From positions 8,370,001 through 8,434,000 of the forward strand of contig NZ_RJKE01000001.1 of NCBI RefSeq assembly GCF_003751225.1: a stretch of 64,000 nt of DNA, written 5' to 3'. A program made the translations under genes and the position numbers. Below the pieces are notes generated by a model. That model searched no databases and was not told the origin of the DNA. It saw only the letters and a program-made list of their open reading frames with translations. Position 1 is the first letter of the stretch; each line of letters opens with the position of its first letter. The stretch is from Actinocorallia herbida. Its GTDB lineage: Bacteria; Actinomycetota; Actinomycetes; Streptosporangiales; Streptosporangiaceae. Positions 17,010-26,074 of this stretch are shown here, one piece after another.

Positions 17010-18076
17010 TACACGTCGCTGGAGAAACGGACCGCGGTCGGCGGCAGCTCGATGCCCGGCCACAGCCGCAGGCCGTCGCCGAGCTCGTTGCCCGGGCCGA
17101 CCACCGCGCCGTCGCCCAGGATCGCCCCGTCGAGCATCGCGCCGGACGCGACCCGCGCGCCCCGGCCCAGCACCGAGTTGCGCACCCACGCGCCCTTGGC
17201 GACGACCGCCTCGTCGAACAGGACGCTGCCGCTGACGGTCGAGCCGGCCTCGATCGTCGCGTCGCAGCCGACGACCGTGCCCGCCGTGACGACCGCGCGC
17301 GGCGACACGTTCGCGCCCTCCAGCGCCAGCATCGGACCGGGCTTGCCCGGCAGCGCCGGCGACTCCAGCAGCCCCGTGACGAGGTCGCAGGAGCCGCGCA
17401 CGAACGCCGACGGGGTGCCGACGTCGAGCCAGTAGTGCGCGTCCACGAAACCCATGACGGTCTCGCCGGACGCGATGAGGCCGGGGAAGGTCTCCCGCTC
17501 GACCGAGACGACCTCGTTGAACGGGATCGTGTCGATGACCTCGCGGCGGAACACGTACGACCCGGCGTTGATCCGGTTCGTCATCGGGTTGTTCGTCTTC
17601 TCCAGGAACGCCGTCACCCTGCCGTCCGGGGCGGTCGGCACCACGCCGAACCGGGACGGGTCGTCCACCTCGGTCAGGTGGAGGGTGACCGCGGCCTCGG
17701 ACTCCAGGTGCGTCTGGACCTGATCGGGGATCGAGTGCCCCGACAGGATGTCGCCGTTGAGCACCAGCACCGGGTCGTCGGGCTTGCTGACGAGGGCCTG
17801 GGCCGCGTTCCGGATCGCCCCGCCGGTGCCGAGCGGGCGCCGCTCGTCCACGTAGACGAGTTCGAGCCCGTACGCCTCGGTGCCGAAGGCCGCCTCGAAC
17901 ATCTCCGACCGGTACGAGGTGGCGAAGACGATCCGGGTCACCCCCGCCGCGCTGGCCCTGGCCAGCTGGTGCGCCAGGAAGGGCACGCCCGCGGTCGGCA
18001 GCAGCGGCTTGGGAGTGGAGATCGTCAGCGGCCGGAGCCTCGTGCCCTTACCCCCGACAAGGAGAATCGCTTCCAC
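17009..18076 (-). CDS. Sugar-phosphate nucleotidyltransferase (GDP-mannose/NDP-sugar pyrophosphorylase type)
   Basis: 355 residues. The N-terminal domain has the nucleotidyltransferase signature LLVGGKGTRLRPLT (residues 5-18), LGTGGAIRNA and the metal-binding VLNGDIL; the C-terminal part has hexapeptide-like repeats (left-handed beta helix). The closest subtype is mannose-1-phosphate guanylyltransferase, supplying GDP-mannose for envelope glycans; dTDP-sugar synthesis remains possible. The GTG at 18076 has AAGGTG upstream. It is translationally coupled to the glycosylase gene by a one-base overlap. Confidence 0.88.
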   Translation of the reverse strand: MEAILLVGGKGTRLRPLTISTPKPLLPTAGVPFLAHQLARASAAGVTRIVFATSYRSEMFEAAFGTEAYGLELVYVDERRPLGTGGAIRNAAQALVSKPDDPVLVLNGDILSGHSIPDQVQTHLESEAAVTLHLTEVDDPSRFGVVPTAPDGRVTAFLEKTNNPMTNRINAGSYVFRREVIDTIPFNEVVSVERETFPGLIASGETVMGFVDAHYWLDVGTPSAFVRGSCDLVTGLLESPALPGKPGPMLALEGANVSPRAVVTAGTVVGCDATIEAGSTVSGSVLFDEAVVAKGAWVRNSVLGRGARVASGAMLDGAILGDGAVVGPGNELGDGLRLWPGIELPPTAVRFSSDV

Positions 18077-18151
18077 GCCACACCTTTCTGACAGCGTCTG
18101 ACCCGACCGTCCGGAGCAGATCACAGAGCCTACTCGGAGCGTTCTCCCCCG

Positions 18152-18157
18152 TAGGCT
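18152..18157 (+). promoter_or_regulatory. -10 element for a leaderless start
   Basis: TAGGCT ends seven bases before the GTG start at 18164 and no Shine-Dalgarno sequence is present. No clear -35 is visible. Confidence 0.45.
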
Positions 18158-18163
18158 GGCCGA

Positions 18164-19114
18164 GTGAACTCCCGCCGGCTCAAGTCGATCTTCGTTCTGA
18201 CCGCGCTGGGGTGCTGCCTGTACGGCATCGCGTCCCAGTGGCCGTCGATCGTCGACGCCCTGTCCCGGATGTCCCCCAGCGCTCTTGTCGGCGCCCTCGC
18301 CGCGGGCCTCGCGGGCCTCGGCTGCTGGATGCTGGGCTGGCGGGCCCTGCTCGCCGGGTGCGGAGCCCCCCTGCCGGTCCGCGCCACCACCAGGATCATG
18401 TTCCTCGGCCAGCTCGGCAAGTACGTGCCCGGCTCCGTCTGGGCGCTGGTGGGCCAGGTGGAGCTCGCCCGGCCCTACGGCGTGGCCCGCACCGCGTCGG
18501 CGAGCGCGACGGTCCTGGCGATGGCCACGACCGTCGCCACGGGGTGCCTCACCGCGGCCGCCGCACTGCCGCTGACCTCGGCAGAGGCCCTGCGCGCCTA
18601 CTGGTGGGCGGCCGCGCTCACCCCGGTGCTGCTGGCGTGCCTGCACCCCCGGGTCGTCACCTGGGCGCTGAACCTCGCGCTGCGCCTCGTGCGGAGGCCA
18701 GTGCTGGACAGCGCCGTCCCGGCCCGCGCGATGGCCGCTGCGGTGGCCTGGACCCTGCTGGGCTGGCTGTTCTTCGCGGTCCACCTGTGGCTGCTGGCGC
18801 CCTCGGGGTCCGTGCTGCTGGCGGGGGGCGCGTACGCGCTGGCCTACGTCGTCGGGTTCCTGGTGATCCTCGCGCCGGGCGGCCTCGGCGCCCGGGAGGC
18901 CGCCCTCGTGCTCGCCCTCGGCCCCGTGATGGGGCAGGCCGACGCGCTCGTCCTGGCCCTGGCCTCGCGCGCCGTCCTCACGATCGCCGACCTGATCTGG
19001 GCGGGCGTGGGACGGCTCCAGAAAGCGCCCCAGGAAAGCCCGCGGAGCGGGAATCAACCGGCGCCGCGCGGCCTTGTCCCCGAGGACGACCACCGCCTTG
19101 AGGAGACCTCGTGA
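18164..19114 (+). CDS. Flippase-like / lysylphosphatidylglycerol synthase TM-domain protein
   Basis: 316 residues with about eight hydrophobic segments and the family landmark FLGQLGKYVPGSVWALVGQ near residues 83-101, plus LVILAPGGLGAREAALV near 231-247. It belongs to the UPF0104/AglD/MprF-N membrane family, whose members move lipid-linked headgroups or sugars across the membrane. No catalytic MprF domain is attached. The likely role is in envelope lipid or glycan traffic, but this is inference. Its stop overlaps the start of a thioredoxin gene by four bases (GTGA). Confidence 0.8.
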   Translation: MNSRRLKSIFVLTALGCCLYGIASQWPSIVDALSRMSPSALVGALAAGLAGLGCWMLGWRALLAGCGAPLPVRATTRIMFLGQLGKYVPGSVWALVGQVELARPYGVARTASASATVLAMATTVATGCLTAAAALPLTSAEALRAYWWAAALTPVLLACLHPRVVTWALNLALRLVRRPVLDSAVPARAMAAAVAWTLLGWLFFAVHLWLLAPSGSVLLAGGAYALAYVVGFLVILAPGGLGAREAALVLALGPVMGQADALVLALASRAVLTIADLIWAGVGRLQKAPQESPRSGNQPAPRGLVPEDDHRLEETS

Positions 19115-19434
19115 CCGCAACGACCACGGCCACCGACTCGAACTTCGCAGCAGAGGTGCTTGAAGCCGACCTTCCCGTCCTCGTGGACTTCTGGGCCGAA
19201 TGGTGCGCTCCCTGCAAGATGGTCGCCCCCGTGCTGGAGCAGATCGCCGCCGAGTACGCCGGACGACTCAAGATCGTCAAGGTCGACATCGACAGCAGCA
19301 CCGAGACGGCCCGCGCCTACGGGATCCTGAGCGCCCCCACCCTCAACCTCTACAAGGGCGGCGAGGTGGTGGCCCAGATCGTCGGGGCGAAGCCGAAGCG
19401 CGCCCTGCTCAGCGCGATCGACCCGCACCTTTAG
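19111..19434 (+). CDS. trxA: Thioredoxin
   Basis: 107 residues, standard length. The active site is FWAEWCAPCKM with W31, C32 and C35, and the cis-proline lies in ILSAPTLNLY near residue 74. It reduces cytoplasmic protein disulfides. The GTG start at 19111 is inside the stop region of the membrane protein gene, so the two are translationally coupled. Confidence 0.93.
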   Translation: MTATTTATDSNFAAEVLEADLPVLVDFWAEWCAPCKMVAPVLEQIAAEYAGRLKIVKVDIDSSTETARAYGILSAPTLNLYKGGEVVAQIVGAKPKRALLSAIDPHL

Positions 19435-19445
19435 CCGGTCGGCGC

Positions 19446-20519
19446 CTACCGGGCCCGAGGGCCCGTGAGCGCCGCCAGGTAGGCCGTCCAGACGGGTTCC
19501 GGATCGGGACGCACCACCCTCGCCCGGAACCCGTCGGGATCGGCCAGCAGCTTCTCGATCGCCGCGCGCAGCGACGCGGCGTCGTCCGGCTCGGCGAGCA
19601 CCCCGTCGACCCCGTCCCGGATCTGCGCCGCGAACCCCCCGACCCGCGTCGCGACGACCGGCACGCCGTGCTCGAACGCCATCATGACGTTCTGGGAGGC
19701 CGTGGCCGCGCGATAGGGAAGGACGAGGGCGTCGGCGGCGCGCAGTATCCCGGGGATCTCCTCCGCGGGGAGGTATCCCGGCCGGAGATCCACCCGCTCG
19801 GACAGCCCCAGCGCGCCGATCAGCTCCCGCGCCTCTTCGAGTCCCGCCCAGAACTCCCCCGCCACGGTCAGCCGCACCCCTTCGGGCAGCGCGCGCAGCA
19901 GGACGTCGAGCCCCTTGTAGGGCCGGACGATCCCGAAGAACAGCAGCCCGCTTCCCCCGACCCGTCCCGCGCCCTCCTGCGACGCCGCGGGCAGGTGCAT
20001 CGGCAGTTCCGCGACCGCCACCGGCGCGTCCGTCAGGCTCCCGGCAAGGGCGGCCTGCTCAGGGGTGTGCGTGAGGACCGCCCCGACCCTGCCGAGCAGC
20101 GCCCGCATGAGCGGCCGGTCGTAGGGCTTGGGCTCGTGCGGCAGGACGTTGTGGCACAGCGCCACCGCCCGCTGCCGGGCGGCGCGGCCCATTCCGCGCA
20201 GGATCCCCAGGTAGGCCGGCACCTGCACCGACGACAGGACGGCGAAGACCACGAGGTCGTAGGAGCGCAGCCGTCTGCCCGTCCGGTACCACCCGTCAGG
20301 GCGGCGCCACGACAGCCTCCGGTGGGTGCCCGGGAAGAGGTCGCCCTCGGGGACGTCGATCGTCTGCTGCCCCGGATAGAGGAACCCCGGGTACTGCGCC
20401 TTCCACGACTCGAGGACGACCTCGTGCCCCGCCGCGGCGAGGCGGCGGGCCAGCTCCGTGGTGTGCCGTGCCCCGCCGCCCTTGTAGGGGAAGGCCGGGC
20501 CGACGAGCGCGATCCGCAT
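19446..20519 (-). CDS. Glycosyltransferase family 4 protein
   Basis: 357 residues, GT-B fold. The N-terminus MRIALVGPAFPYKGGGARHT is the acceptor-domain start with its Gly-rich loop; the C-terminal domain has GIVRPYKGLDVLLRAL near residue 198, and the nucleotide-sugar-binding block ALVLPYRAATASQNVMMAFE with the conserved glutamate near residue 298. It lies 11 bases downstream of a dolichyl-phosphate-mannose-synthase-like GT2 gene, so the two probably act together in envelope glycan assembly. The donor sugar is unknown. Confidence 0.88.
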   Translation of the reverse strand: MRIALVGPAFPYKGGGARHTTELARRLAAAGHEVVLESWKAQYPGFLYPGQQTIDVPEGDLFPGTHRRLSWRRPDGWYRTGRRLRSYDLVVFAVLSSVQVPAYLGILRGMGRAARQRAVALCHNVLPHEPKPYDRPLMRALLGRVGAVLTHTPEQAALAGSLTDAPVAVAELPMHLPAASQEGAGRVGGSGLLFFGIVRPYKGLDVLLRALPEGVRLTVAGEFWAGLEEARELIGALGLSERVDLRPGYLPAEEIPGILRAADALVLPYRAATASQNVMMAFEHGVPVVATRVGGFAAQIRDGVDGVLAEPDDAASLRAAIEKLLADPDGFRARVVRPDPEPVWTAYLAALTGPRAR

Positions 20520-20530
20520 CCGCCGCGGCC

Positions 20531-21439
20531 CTAGGCGTCGCCGCGCGAGCGGACGATGAGGTCGGCGAGCAGCGCGAGGGACGCGGTGAGCAGCCCGCTC
20601 ATGAACATGAGCATGGTGTTGTTCGACAGGTACAGCAGGTTGTGCGTGAACTGGTCGAGCAGGCCCTTCACCACCGCGAGGCCGAGCAGCCACAGCGCGA
20701 GCGGCATGAGCACCTTGAGCGGGTTGAAGTACATGATCATCCGCAGCACCTGGAGGATGTAGCGGTAGGCGTCCTTGGTGAAGTGGAACTTCGACGTGCC
20801 CGCGCGCTTGGCGTAGTCGATGGGCAGGTACCGCACGCCGTGCTGGTTGCACAGGAACGCCAGGGTGATCGTGGTGACACAGGAGAACCCGGGCGGCAGC
20901 AGCCGAAGATAGGGCCTGGCGACCTCGCGGCGGAACGCGCGCAGCCCGGAGTTCAGGTCCGGGATCGCCGACCCGGACAGCCGTTCGGCGATCTTGCGGA
21001 TGATCCACTTGGCGGGGACCCGCAGCAGCTTGTGCGTGCCCTCCTCGGTGCGCCGCGCGCCGACGACCTGGTCGACGGTCGGGTCGGTGTCGAGGATCTC
21101 GACGAGCTCGGGGATCCGGTCGTTGGGGTAGCTCATGTCGGCGTCGGTCCACACCACGATCTCGCCGCGCGCCTGCTGGCTGCCGACCCGCCGGATCGTG
21201 CCCGACCCGCTGTTGTGGTGGAACGGGATGACGCGCAGGTGCGGGAAGCGCGGCTCGGCCTCGCGGAGGCGGGCGAGCGTCTCGTCGGTGGAGCAGTCGT
21301 CGAACGCGAGCAGCTCATAGGTCTGGCCGCTGGCGTCCAACGCCTTGGTGATGCGTTCGACCTCGTCGACGACATGGTCCTGCTCGTTGTAACAGGGCAG
21401 GACGACGGTGACGTGCACGGACTGCTGCTCGGGGCTCAC
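20531..21439 (-). CDS. GT2 glycosyltransferase (DPM/ArnC/GtrB-like)
   Basis: 302 residues. The GT-A domain opens with VTVVLPCYNEQDHV; DDCSTDETL and the DxD-like VWTDADMSYP (near residue 95) bind the sugar nucleotide. Two C-terminal hydrophobic segments (near residues 215-235 and 265-290) resemble polyprenyl-phosphate glycosyltransferases, which load a sugar onto a lipid carrier. The GTG at 21439 is preferred to an upstream start because conservation begins close to it. It precedes a GT4 gene and is divergent from an LCP gene. Confidence 0.85.
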   Translation of the reverse strand: MSPEQQSVHVTVVLPCYNEQDHVVDEVERITKALDASGQTYELLAFDDCSTDETLARLREAEPRFPHLRVIPFHHNSGSGTIRRVGSQQARGEIVVWTDADMSYPNDRIPELVEILDTDPTVDQVVGARRTEEGTHKLLRVPAKWIIRKIAERLSGSAIPDLNSGLRAFRREVARPYLRLLPPGFSCVTTITLAFLCNQHGVRYLPIDYAKRAGTSKFHFTKDAYRYILQVLRMIMYFNPLKVLMPLALWLLGLAVVKGLLDQFTHNLLYLSNNTMLMFMSGLLTASLALLADLIVRSRGDA

Positions 21440-21602
21440 GGCGCCCAAGCCTACCGATCCCCGCGCCGCCACCCCGGAATCCGGACAAACAAACACCGAT
21501 GATCACGGAATTCTCCGCATCACACCGGACACGACGACAAGAACCGAACACTTCCGCCATACTGCTGCACACCTTGAAACACTCCGGGACTCGGGCGGGT
21601 TC

Positions 21603-23141
21603 ATGCGCGGCGGAATCGACTACGACCTCGAATTTCTGGAGACCCCGGAGATCAGCGGCGCCTACGACACGACAGCCCCGCAAGGCAAGGCCTGGAAGAT
21701 CATCCAGTGGGTGTCCATCGGGCTCGCGGCCTGCCTGGTCCTCGGCAGCCTGACGGCCTACGGCTTCTACTACAAGTTCGCGGGGAACATCAAGCAGGAG
21801 ACGGACCCGGGCAACATCATCGAGGCCAACCGCCCCAAGAAGCTCGACAGCTCCGTCAACATCCTCGTCCTCGGATCCGACACCCGCGCGGGCAAGAACG
21901 GCGGCTACGGCAGCCACATCGAGGGCGAGCGCTCCGACACCGCGATCGTGCTGCATCTGTCGGCGGGCGGCGAGAAGGCCACCGCCATCAGCTTCCCGCG
22001 CGACTCCTGGGTCTCGATCCCCGAGTGCAAGGACCACTCCGGCAAGACCATCGGCGCCCGCACCGACAAGATCAACTCGGCCTTCGCCTACGCGGGCGCC
22101 TACTGCACCTGGGCGACGATCGAGAGCCTCACCCAGATTCGGATCGACCACTATGTGAAGGTCGACTTCACCGGCTTCAAGGACATCGTGAACGCGCTCG
22201 ACGGCGTCGAGATCTGCTCGCCGATCGCGTTCGAGGATCCCAAGGCCCAGCTGGTGATCCCCAAGGCCGGCAAGCAGAAGATCAACGGCAAGCAGGCGCT
22301 CGGCTGGGCCCGCACCCGCTACAAGCTGGGCGACGGCTCCGACCTCGGCCGCATCCAGCGCCAGCAGCAGCTGATGAGCTCGATCGTGCAGAAGGTGACG
22401 AGCAAGGGCATCCTCACCAACCCGACCAAGCTCCTCGGCTTCGTCAACGCTGCGACCAAGTCACTGAAGACCGACGAGGGCTTCAACTCCACCGAGATCA
22501 CCGACCTCGCCACCAAGGTCAAGGGCCTGCGCCCGGACAGCATCAAGTTCGTCACCGTGCCCTGGCGGTACGCGACGGAGGCCGAGCGGGCGTCGGACGC
22601 GAGCCTCGCCGGCGTGGTGTTCTGGCAGGAGGACAAGGCCCAGGAGCTGTTCGACGCGATCCGCCGCGACAACAAGGTGCCGAAGAACACCAAGCCCAAG
22701 AAGCCCACCGCGACGGAGGCGGCGGCCGATGGAGAGGCCGCGGCCCCCGCCGCCGACACTCCCAAGGTGAAGGCCGCGGACGTCGTCGTGAAGGTCTACA
22801 ACGGCACCGACCGGCAGGGCCTCGCGGGCCGCGCCGTCACCGACCTCACCACCAAGAAGTACCAGGCCTCGCTCGGCTCGACCGGCAGCTACCAGAACGG
22901 CGCCCTGGAGAAGACGGTCATCGCCTACGGCACCGGCGGCGAGGCCGCGGCGGCGCTGCTCGGCAAGCTGCTCCCGGACGTGACCCCGAAGCTCGACGCG
23001 ACCCTCGAGGCGGGCACCGTCCACCTCTACCTCGGCGCCGACTACGCGGGCCTCGGCTCGGCCGCCTCCTCGATCCCCGAGGTCGACGACGAGGTCACGG
23101 CCTCCGACGACATCTGCAAGGCCGGCGGCACGACCACCTGA
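21603..23141 (+). CDS. LCP (LytR-CpsA-Psr) family glycopolymer transferase with LytR_C domain, copy 1
   Basis: 512 residues: short cytoplasmic tail, one membrane anchor (near residues 35-57), extracytoplasmic LCP domain from about 75 to 300 and a LytR_C domain near 395-490. LCP hallmarks are VNILVLGSDTR, the lipid-phosphate-binding arginine in SFPRDSW and the RTRYKLGDGSDLGRIQRQQ block. LCP enzymes transfer teichoic acid-like polymers from undecaprenyl carriers to peptidoglycan. The second copy is at 26075. ATG 21603 is preceded by GGGCGGG; longer in-frame extensions cover the divergent promoter region. Confidence 0.92.
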   Translation: MRGGIDYDLEFLETPEISGAYDTTAPQGKAWKIIQWVSIGLAACLVLGSLTAYGFYYKFAGNIKQETDPGNIIEANRPKKLDSSVNILVLGSDTRAGKNGGYGSHIEGERSDTAIVLHLSAGGEKATAISFPRDSWVSIPECKDHSGKTIGARTDKINSAFAYAGAYCTWATIESLTQIRIDHYVKVDFTGFKDIVNALDGVEICSPIAFEDPKAQLVIPKAGKQKINGKQALGWARTRYKLGDGSDLGRIQRQQQLMSSIVQKVTSKGILTNPTKLLGFVNAATKSLKTDEGFNSTEITDLATKVKGLRPDSIKFVTVPWRYATEAERASDASLAGVVFWQEDKAQELFDAIRRDNKVPKNTKPKKPTATEAAADGEAAAPAADTPKVKAADVVVKVYNGTDRQGLAGRAVTDLTTKKYQASLGSTGSYQNGALEKTVIAYGTGGEAAAALLGKLLPDVTPKLDATLEAGTVHLYLGADYAGLGSAASSIPEVDDEVTASDDICKAGGTTT

Positions 23142-23154
23142 GCGCCCCCGGGCG

Positions 23155-25197
23155 TCAGCCGTCCTGGACGATCTCGGCCATCCACACCGTGATGGTCAGC
23201 GACCAGGTCGAGCGGGGCCGGGACTCCAGGGCGTGCCCGTCCTGACGGGTGCGCAGGTCGACCACCTGGACGGGATCGCCGTAAGGGGAGACGTCGGAGG
23301 CGTTGGCACCGAGCACCACGGCCCTGCGATCCTTGGCCAGGACGCGCGCGGCGACCCGGTCCACGTCGGCCTTGGCCGCGCCGTCGACCCGGGCCGTCGG
23401 AATGCCGCAGGAGTCGCGCAGCACCGGGGAGAAGCGGTCGGCGGTGACCCGCTCGGTGATGAGCACGGTCACGCCCTGGCCGAGTTCATGGCACAGCGCC
23501 CGCACCGCGGCGCTCTCCCCCTGGTCGACCGGCTTGAACACCAGGCCCGCCGACGCGGCCCCGATCGGGAACGTCAGCGCGAGCGTCCCCGCCGCGGCGA
23601 ACAGGAACGCCACCGCCCTGCCGTAGCCGGTGCGCCGGACCCGGCGCGTCGCCCACGCCAGCGCCCACACCGCGAACAGCAGCAGCCCGGGGATGACGAC
23701 CGACACCAGCCGGCGCGACGCCCACGGATGGTCGGGGGTGATCCCGGGCCGCAGCAGGGTCGCGACGGTCGTCAGCGCGATCAGCCCGTACGGCAGCACC
23801 CATTCGGGGGACGCGCGCCTCAGCAGCCGGCGCAGCAGCAGCGCCGCGCCCGCGGTGGCGAGGATCAGCGCGGGGACGCCGACGTACCAGGCGACCCAGT
23901 GCAGCGACAGCTCGGTGTACTGCCGGGCGCCGTCGACCGGCAGCCCGATCGTCTTCTGGATATAGGCGATGTACTCGGAGTTGAACTCGTCTTCGGCGTT
24001 GGTCGGGATCCGCCTGACCGTCTGCACGTACGGCCGGACCGCGAAGCCGATCATGATCAGGACGGTCAGGGCGGCGGCGAGGTCGGGGATCCGGCCGCGC
24101 GCGACCCAGTCGCCGCCGCGCCGGAACGACACCGGCCGCCACCGCCACAGCGCGGCCATCGCCGCGGTGCCGAGGACCGTCGCGCCGGTGACCGCGAGCA
24201 GCGGCAGCAGCGAGCCGCCGAGGTAGGTGAGGTAGGGCCGAGACAGGAGGTAGCCCTCGGCCAGCCCCGCGCCCGCGCCGACGGCCACGCCCGCGGCCAG
24301 CGGCAGCCCGGTGCGCCTGCGCCGGGCGAACAGCACCCCGGCGAAGACGATCACCGGGAGGATGTCGCGCAGCCCGTCGATCCGGACCAGCACCACGAGC
24401 CCGAACGCCAGGCCCGCGAGGAACGCGCGCGCCCTGCCCCCGCGCAGGTCGCGCACGTCGTGCAGCAGGCACAGGCCGCCGAGCAGCAGCACCAGCGCCG
24501 CGGACTCGCTGTAGGTCGCGCGCGACACGAACATCACCGGCCAGCACAGCGCGAACGCCGCGGCGCCGACCGGCGCCCACAGCGGCCCGACGAGCCGGGC
24601 GGTGAGCCCGCCGAACGTCAGCACCGCGAAGGCGCCGAGCACGGGCGCGACGGCCAGCAGCGCGCCCGTCCCGCCGATCCAGCCGCCGAGCGCCAGCAGC
24701 AGCGGCATCCCCGCCATGAACTGCGGGACGATCTCGGTGCCCCCGCTCTCGGCGTAGAAGCCGGGGCTGTCGAACCGCAGGACGGGATCGGGCCCGCCGA
24801 ACGCCCACAGCGACGGCGAGATCGGCAGGGCGCCGTGCCCGTTCAGCCAGGCCGCGAACTGGGCGTAGGTGGCCGGGTCGCGCCGCACGATGACCTGCTC
24901 GGAGTTGAACTCCAGCTGCACCGCGAGGAAGAGCACGGTCACCAGGAGGACGCCGGCGAGCGGCCACCAGCTCCAGCGCGGGTCCAGGCCGGGGCCCTGC
25001 GGCACGCGCGGCGCGCCGTGCAGCCCGACCGCCAGCGCGGCCGCGGCGGCGAACGGGAAGAGCGCGAGCGCGGGCCCGATCGTGAAGGTGCCGAGCAGCA
25101 GCAGCGGCAGCCCGACCACGAGCCAGGCGACCACCAGCAGGACGGGCACGACGCTGACGCGCGCCAACGCGCTGGGCGGTACCGCTCGGGTTGTCAC
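23155..25197 (-). CDS. Large polytopic membrane protein, GT-C glycosyltransferase-like
   Basis: About 680 residues with some 12-14 hydrophobic segments and an extracytoplasmic C-terminal portion. A first-loop acidic segment, RRDPATYAQFAAWLNGHG, and GFYAESGGTEIVPQF resemble GT39/PMT-like enzymes that use polyprenyl-phosphate sugars outside the membrane. No diagnostic motif proves catalysis. The GTG at 25197 gives the most natural N-terminus (MTTRAVPPS before the first membrane segment); ATG at 25224 is possible; neither has a clear ribosome site. It converges with LCP copy 1 at a 13-base gap. Confidence 0.7.
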   Translation of the reverse strand: MTTRAVPPSALARVSVVPVLLVVAWLVVGLPLLLLGTFTIGPALALFPFAAAAALAVGLHGAPRVPQGPGLDPRWSWWPLAGVLLVTVLFLAVQLEFNSEQVIVRRDPATYAQFAAWLNGHGALPISPSLWAFGGPDPVLRFDSPGFYAESGGTEIVPQFMAGMPLLLALGGWIGGTGALLAVAPVLGAFAVLTFGGLTARLVGPLWAPVGAAAFALCWPVMFVSRATYSESAALVLLLGGLCLLHDVRDLRGGRARAFLAGLAFGLVVLVRIDGLRDILPVIVFAGVLFARRRRTGLPLAAGVAVGAGAGLAEGYLLSRPYLTYLGGSLLPLLAVTGATVLGTAAMAALWRWRPVSFRRGGDWVARGRIPDLAAALTVLIMIGFAVRPYVQTVRRIPTNAEDEFNSEYIAYIQKTIGLPVDGARQYTELSLHWVAWYVGVPALILATAGAALLLRRLLRRASPEWVLPYGLIALTTVATLLRPGITPDHPWASRRLVSVVIPGLLLFAVWALAWATRRVRRTGYGRAVAFLFAAAGTLALTFPIGAASAGLVFKPVDQGESAAVRALCHELGQGVTVLITERVTADRFSPVLRDSCGIPTARVDGAAKADVDRVAARVLAKDRRAVVLGANASDVSPYGDPVQVVDLRTRQDGHALESRPRSTWSLTITVWMAEIVQDG

Positions 25198-25310
25198 GGT
25201 GCAGCAGGCTAACGGGTGCCCCATGTGAAAACCGTGAAGCGTGCCTCCCGCACGAAATCCGCTTCCCACGCCGCGTGCGCTTCCCACGACGGGTCACGGA
25301 GAGACGTCGG

Positions 25311-25316
25311 TACCCT
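25311..25316 (+). promoter_or_regulatory. -10 element for a leaderless start
   Basis: TACCCT ends seven bases before the ATG at 25323, with no ribosome site nearby. Confidence 0.45.
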
Positions 25317-25322
25317 TCCGCC

Positions 25323-26057
25323 ATGGATCTCATGCGCGGATCGGCCCAGCGCCCGCTGGTGACGTTCTACGACGACGCCTCGGGCGAGCGCCTGGAGTTC
25401 TCCCGCCGCACGTTCGACAACTGGATCGCCAAGACGGCGAACCTGCTGGTGGACGGGCTCGGCGCGGCGCCGGGCGGCCGGGTCGTCCTCGATCTGCCCC
25501 TGCACTGGCAGACCGCGGTGTGGATCTTCGCCGCGTGGTGGACGGGCCAGGAGGTCGTCCTCGGCCGGGACGCGGTCCGCGAGGAGGACGGCGTCTGGGT
25601 CACCGATGACCCGCGCTCCGCGCCGGACTGGCCCGAGGAGGTCGTCGGGCTGTCCCTGGACGCCATGGGCGCCCCGCTCAAGGACGCCCCCGCCTGGGTG
25701 ACCGACTACGCCGTCGAGGTCAGAGCGTACGGAGACCGCTTCTCTCCGTACGTGCACGCCGGCCCGCAGCTGACTGTGACGAACGCCACATTCTCCACAT
25801 CACAGCTAGATACCGAAATAGTCTCATTCCTCCGTGAGCACAGCCTGCGCGCCGATGATCGGGTTCTGGTGACCGCCCCGTTCACCGACGCGCCGAGTCT
25901 GATCTCCGGGCTGCTCGCCCCGCTCCGCGCCGAAGGATCGGTCATACTTTGTCGCAACCTTGACGATGATCTGATGCCGCGCAGGATCGAAACGGAGCAT
26001 GTGACCGCAGTAGCCGGACCGGAAACGCCGTACGCCAACGTGCGCCGTCTCCCGTGA
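25323..26057 (+). CDS. TIGR03089 family protein (acyl-CoA synthetase N-domain-like)
   Basis: 244 residues resembling only the N-terminal portion of an adenylate-forming enzyme, as in TIGR03089: RPLVTFYDDASGERLEFS, then FDNWIAKTANLLVDGLG and WQTAVWIFAAWWTGQEVV. There is no AMP-binding P-loop and no C-terminal lysine domain, so ligase activity is not expected. The family is found beside LCP genes in actinobacteria, as here. The function is unknown. Confidence 0.82.
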   Translation: MDLMRGSAQRPLVTFYDDASGERLEFSRRTFDNWIAKTANLLVDGLGAAPGGRVVLDLPLHWQTAVWIFAAWWTGQEVVLGRDAVREEDGVWVTDDPRSAPDWPEEVVGLSLDAMGAPLKDAPAWVTDYAVEVRAYGDRFSPYVHAGPQLTVTNATFSTSQLDTEIVSFLREHSLRADDRVLVTAPFTDAPSLISGLLAPLRAEGSVILCRNLDDDLMPRRIETEHVTAVAGPETPYANVRRLP

Positions 26058-26074
26058 CCTACTCTCGTGGAGCC

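Noticed and set aside
17009-19120. 703-residue minus-strand frame including the nucleotidyltransferase
   Set aside because: Only the last 355 residues match the family. The first half is antisense to the flippase-like gene.
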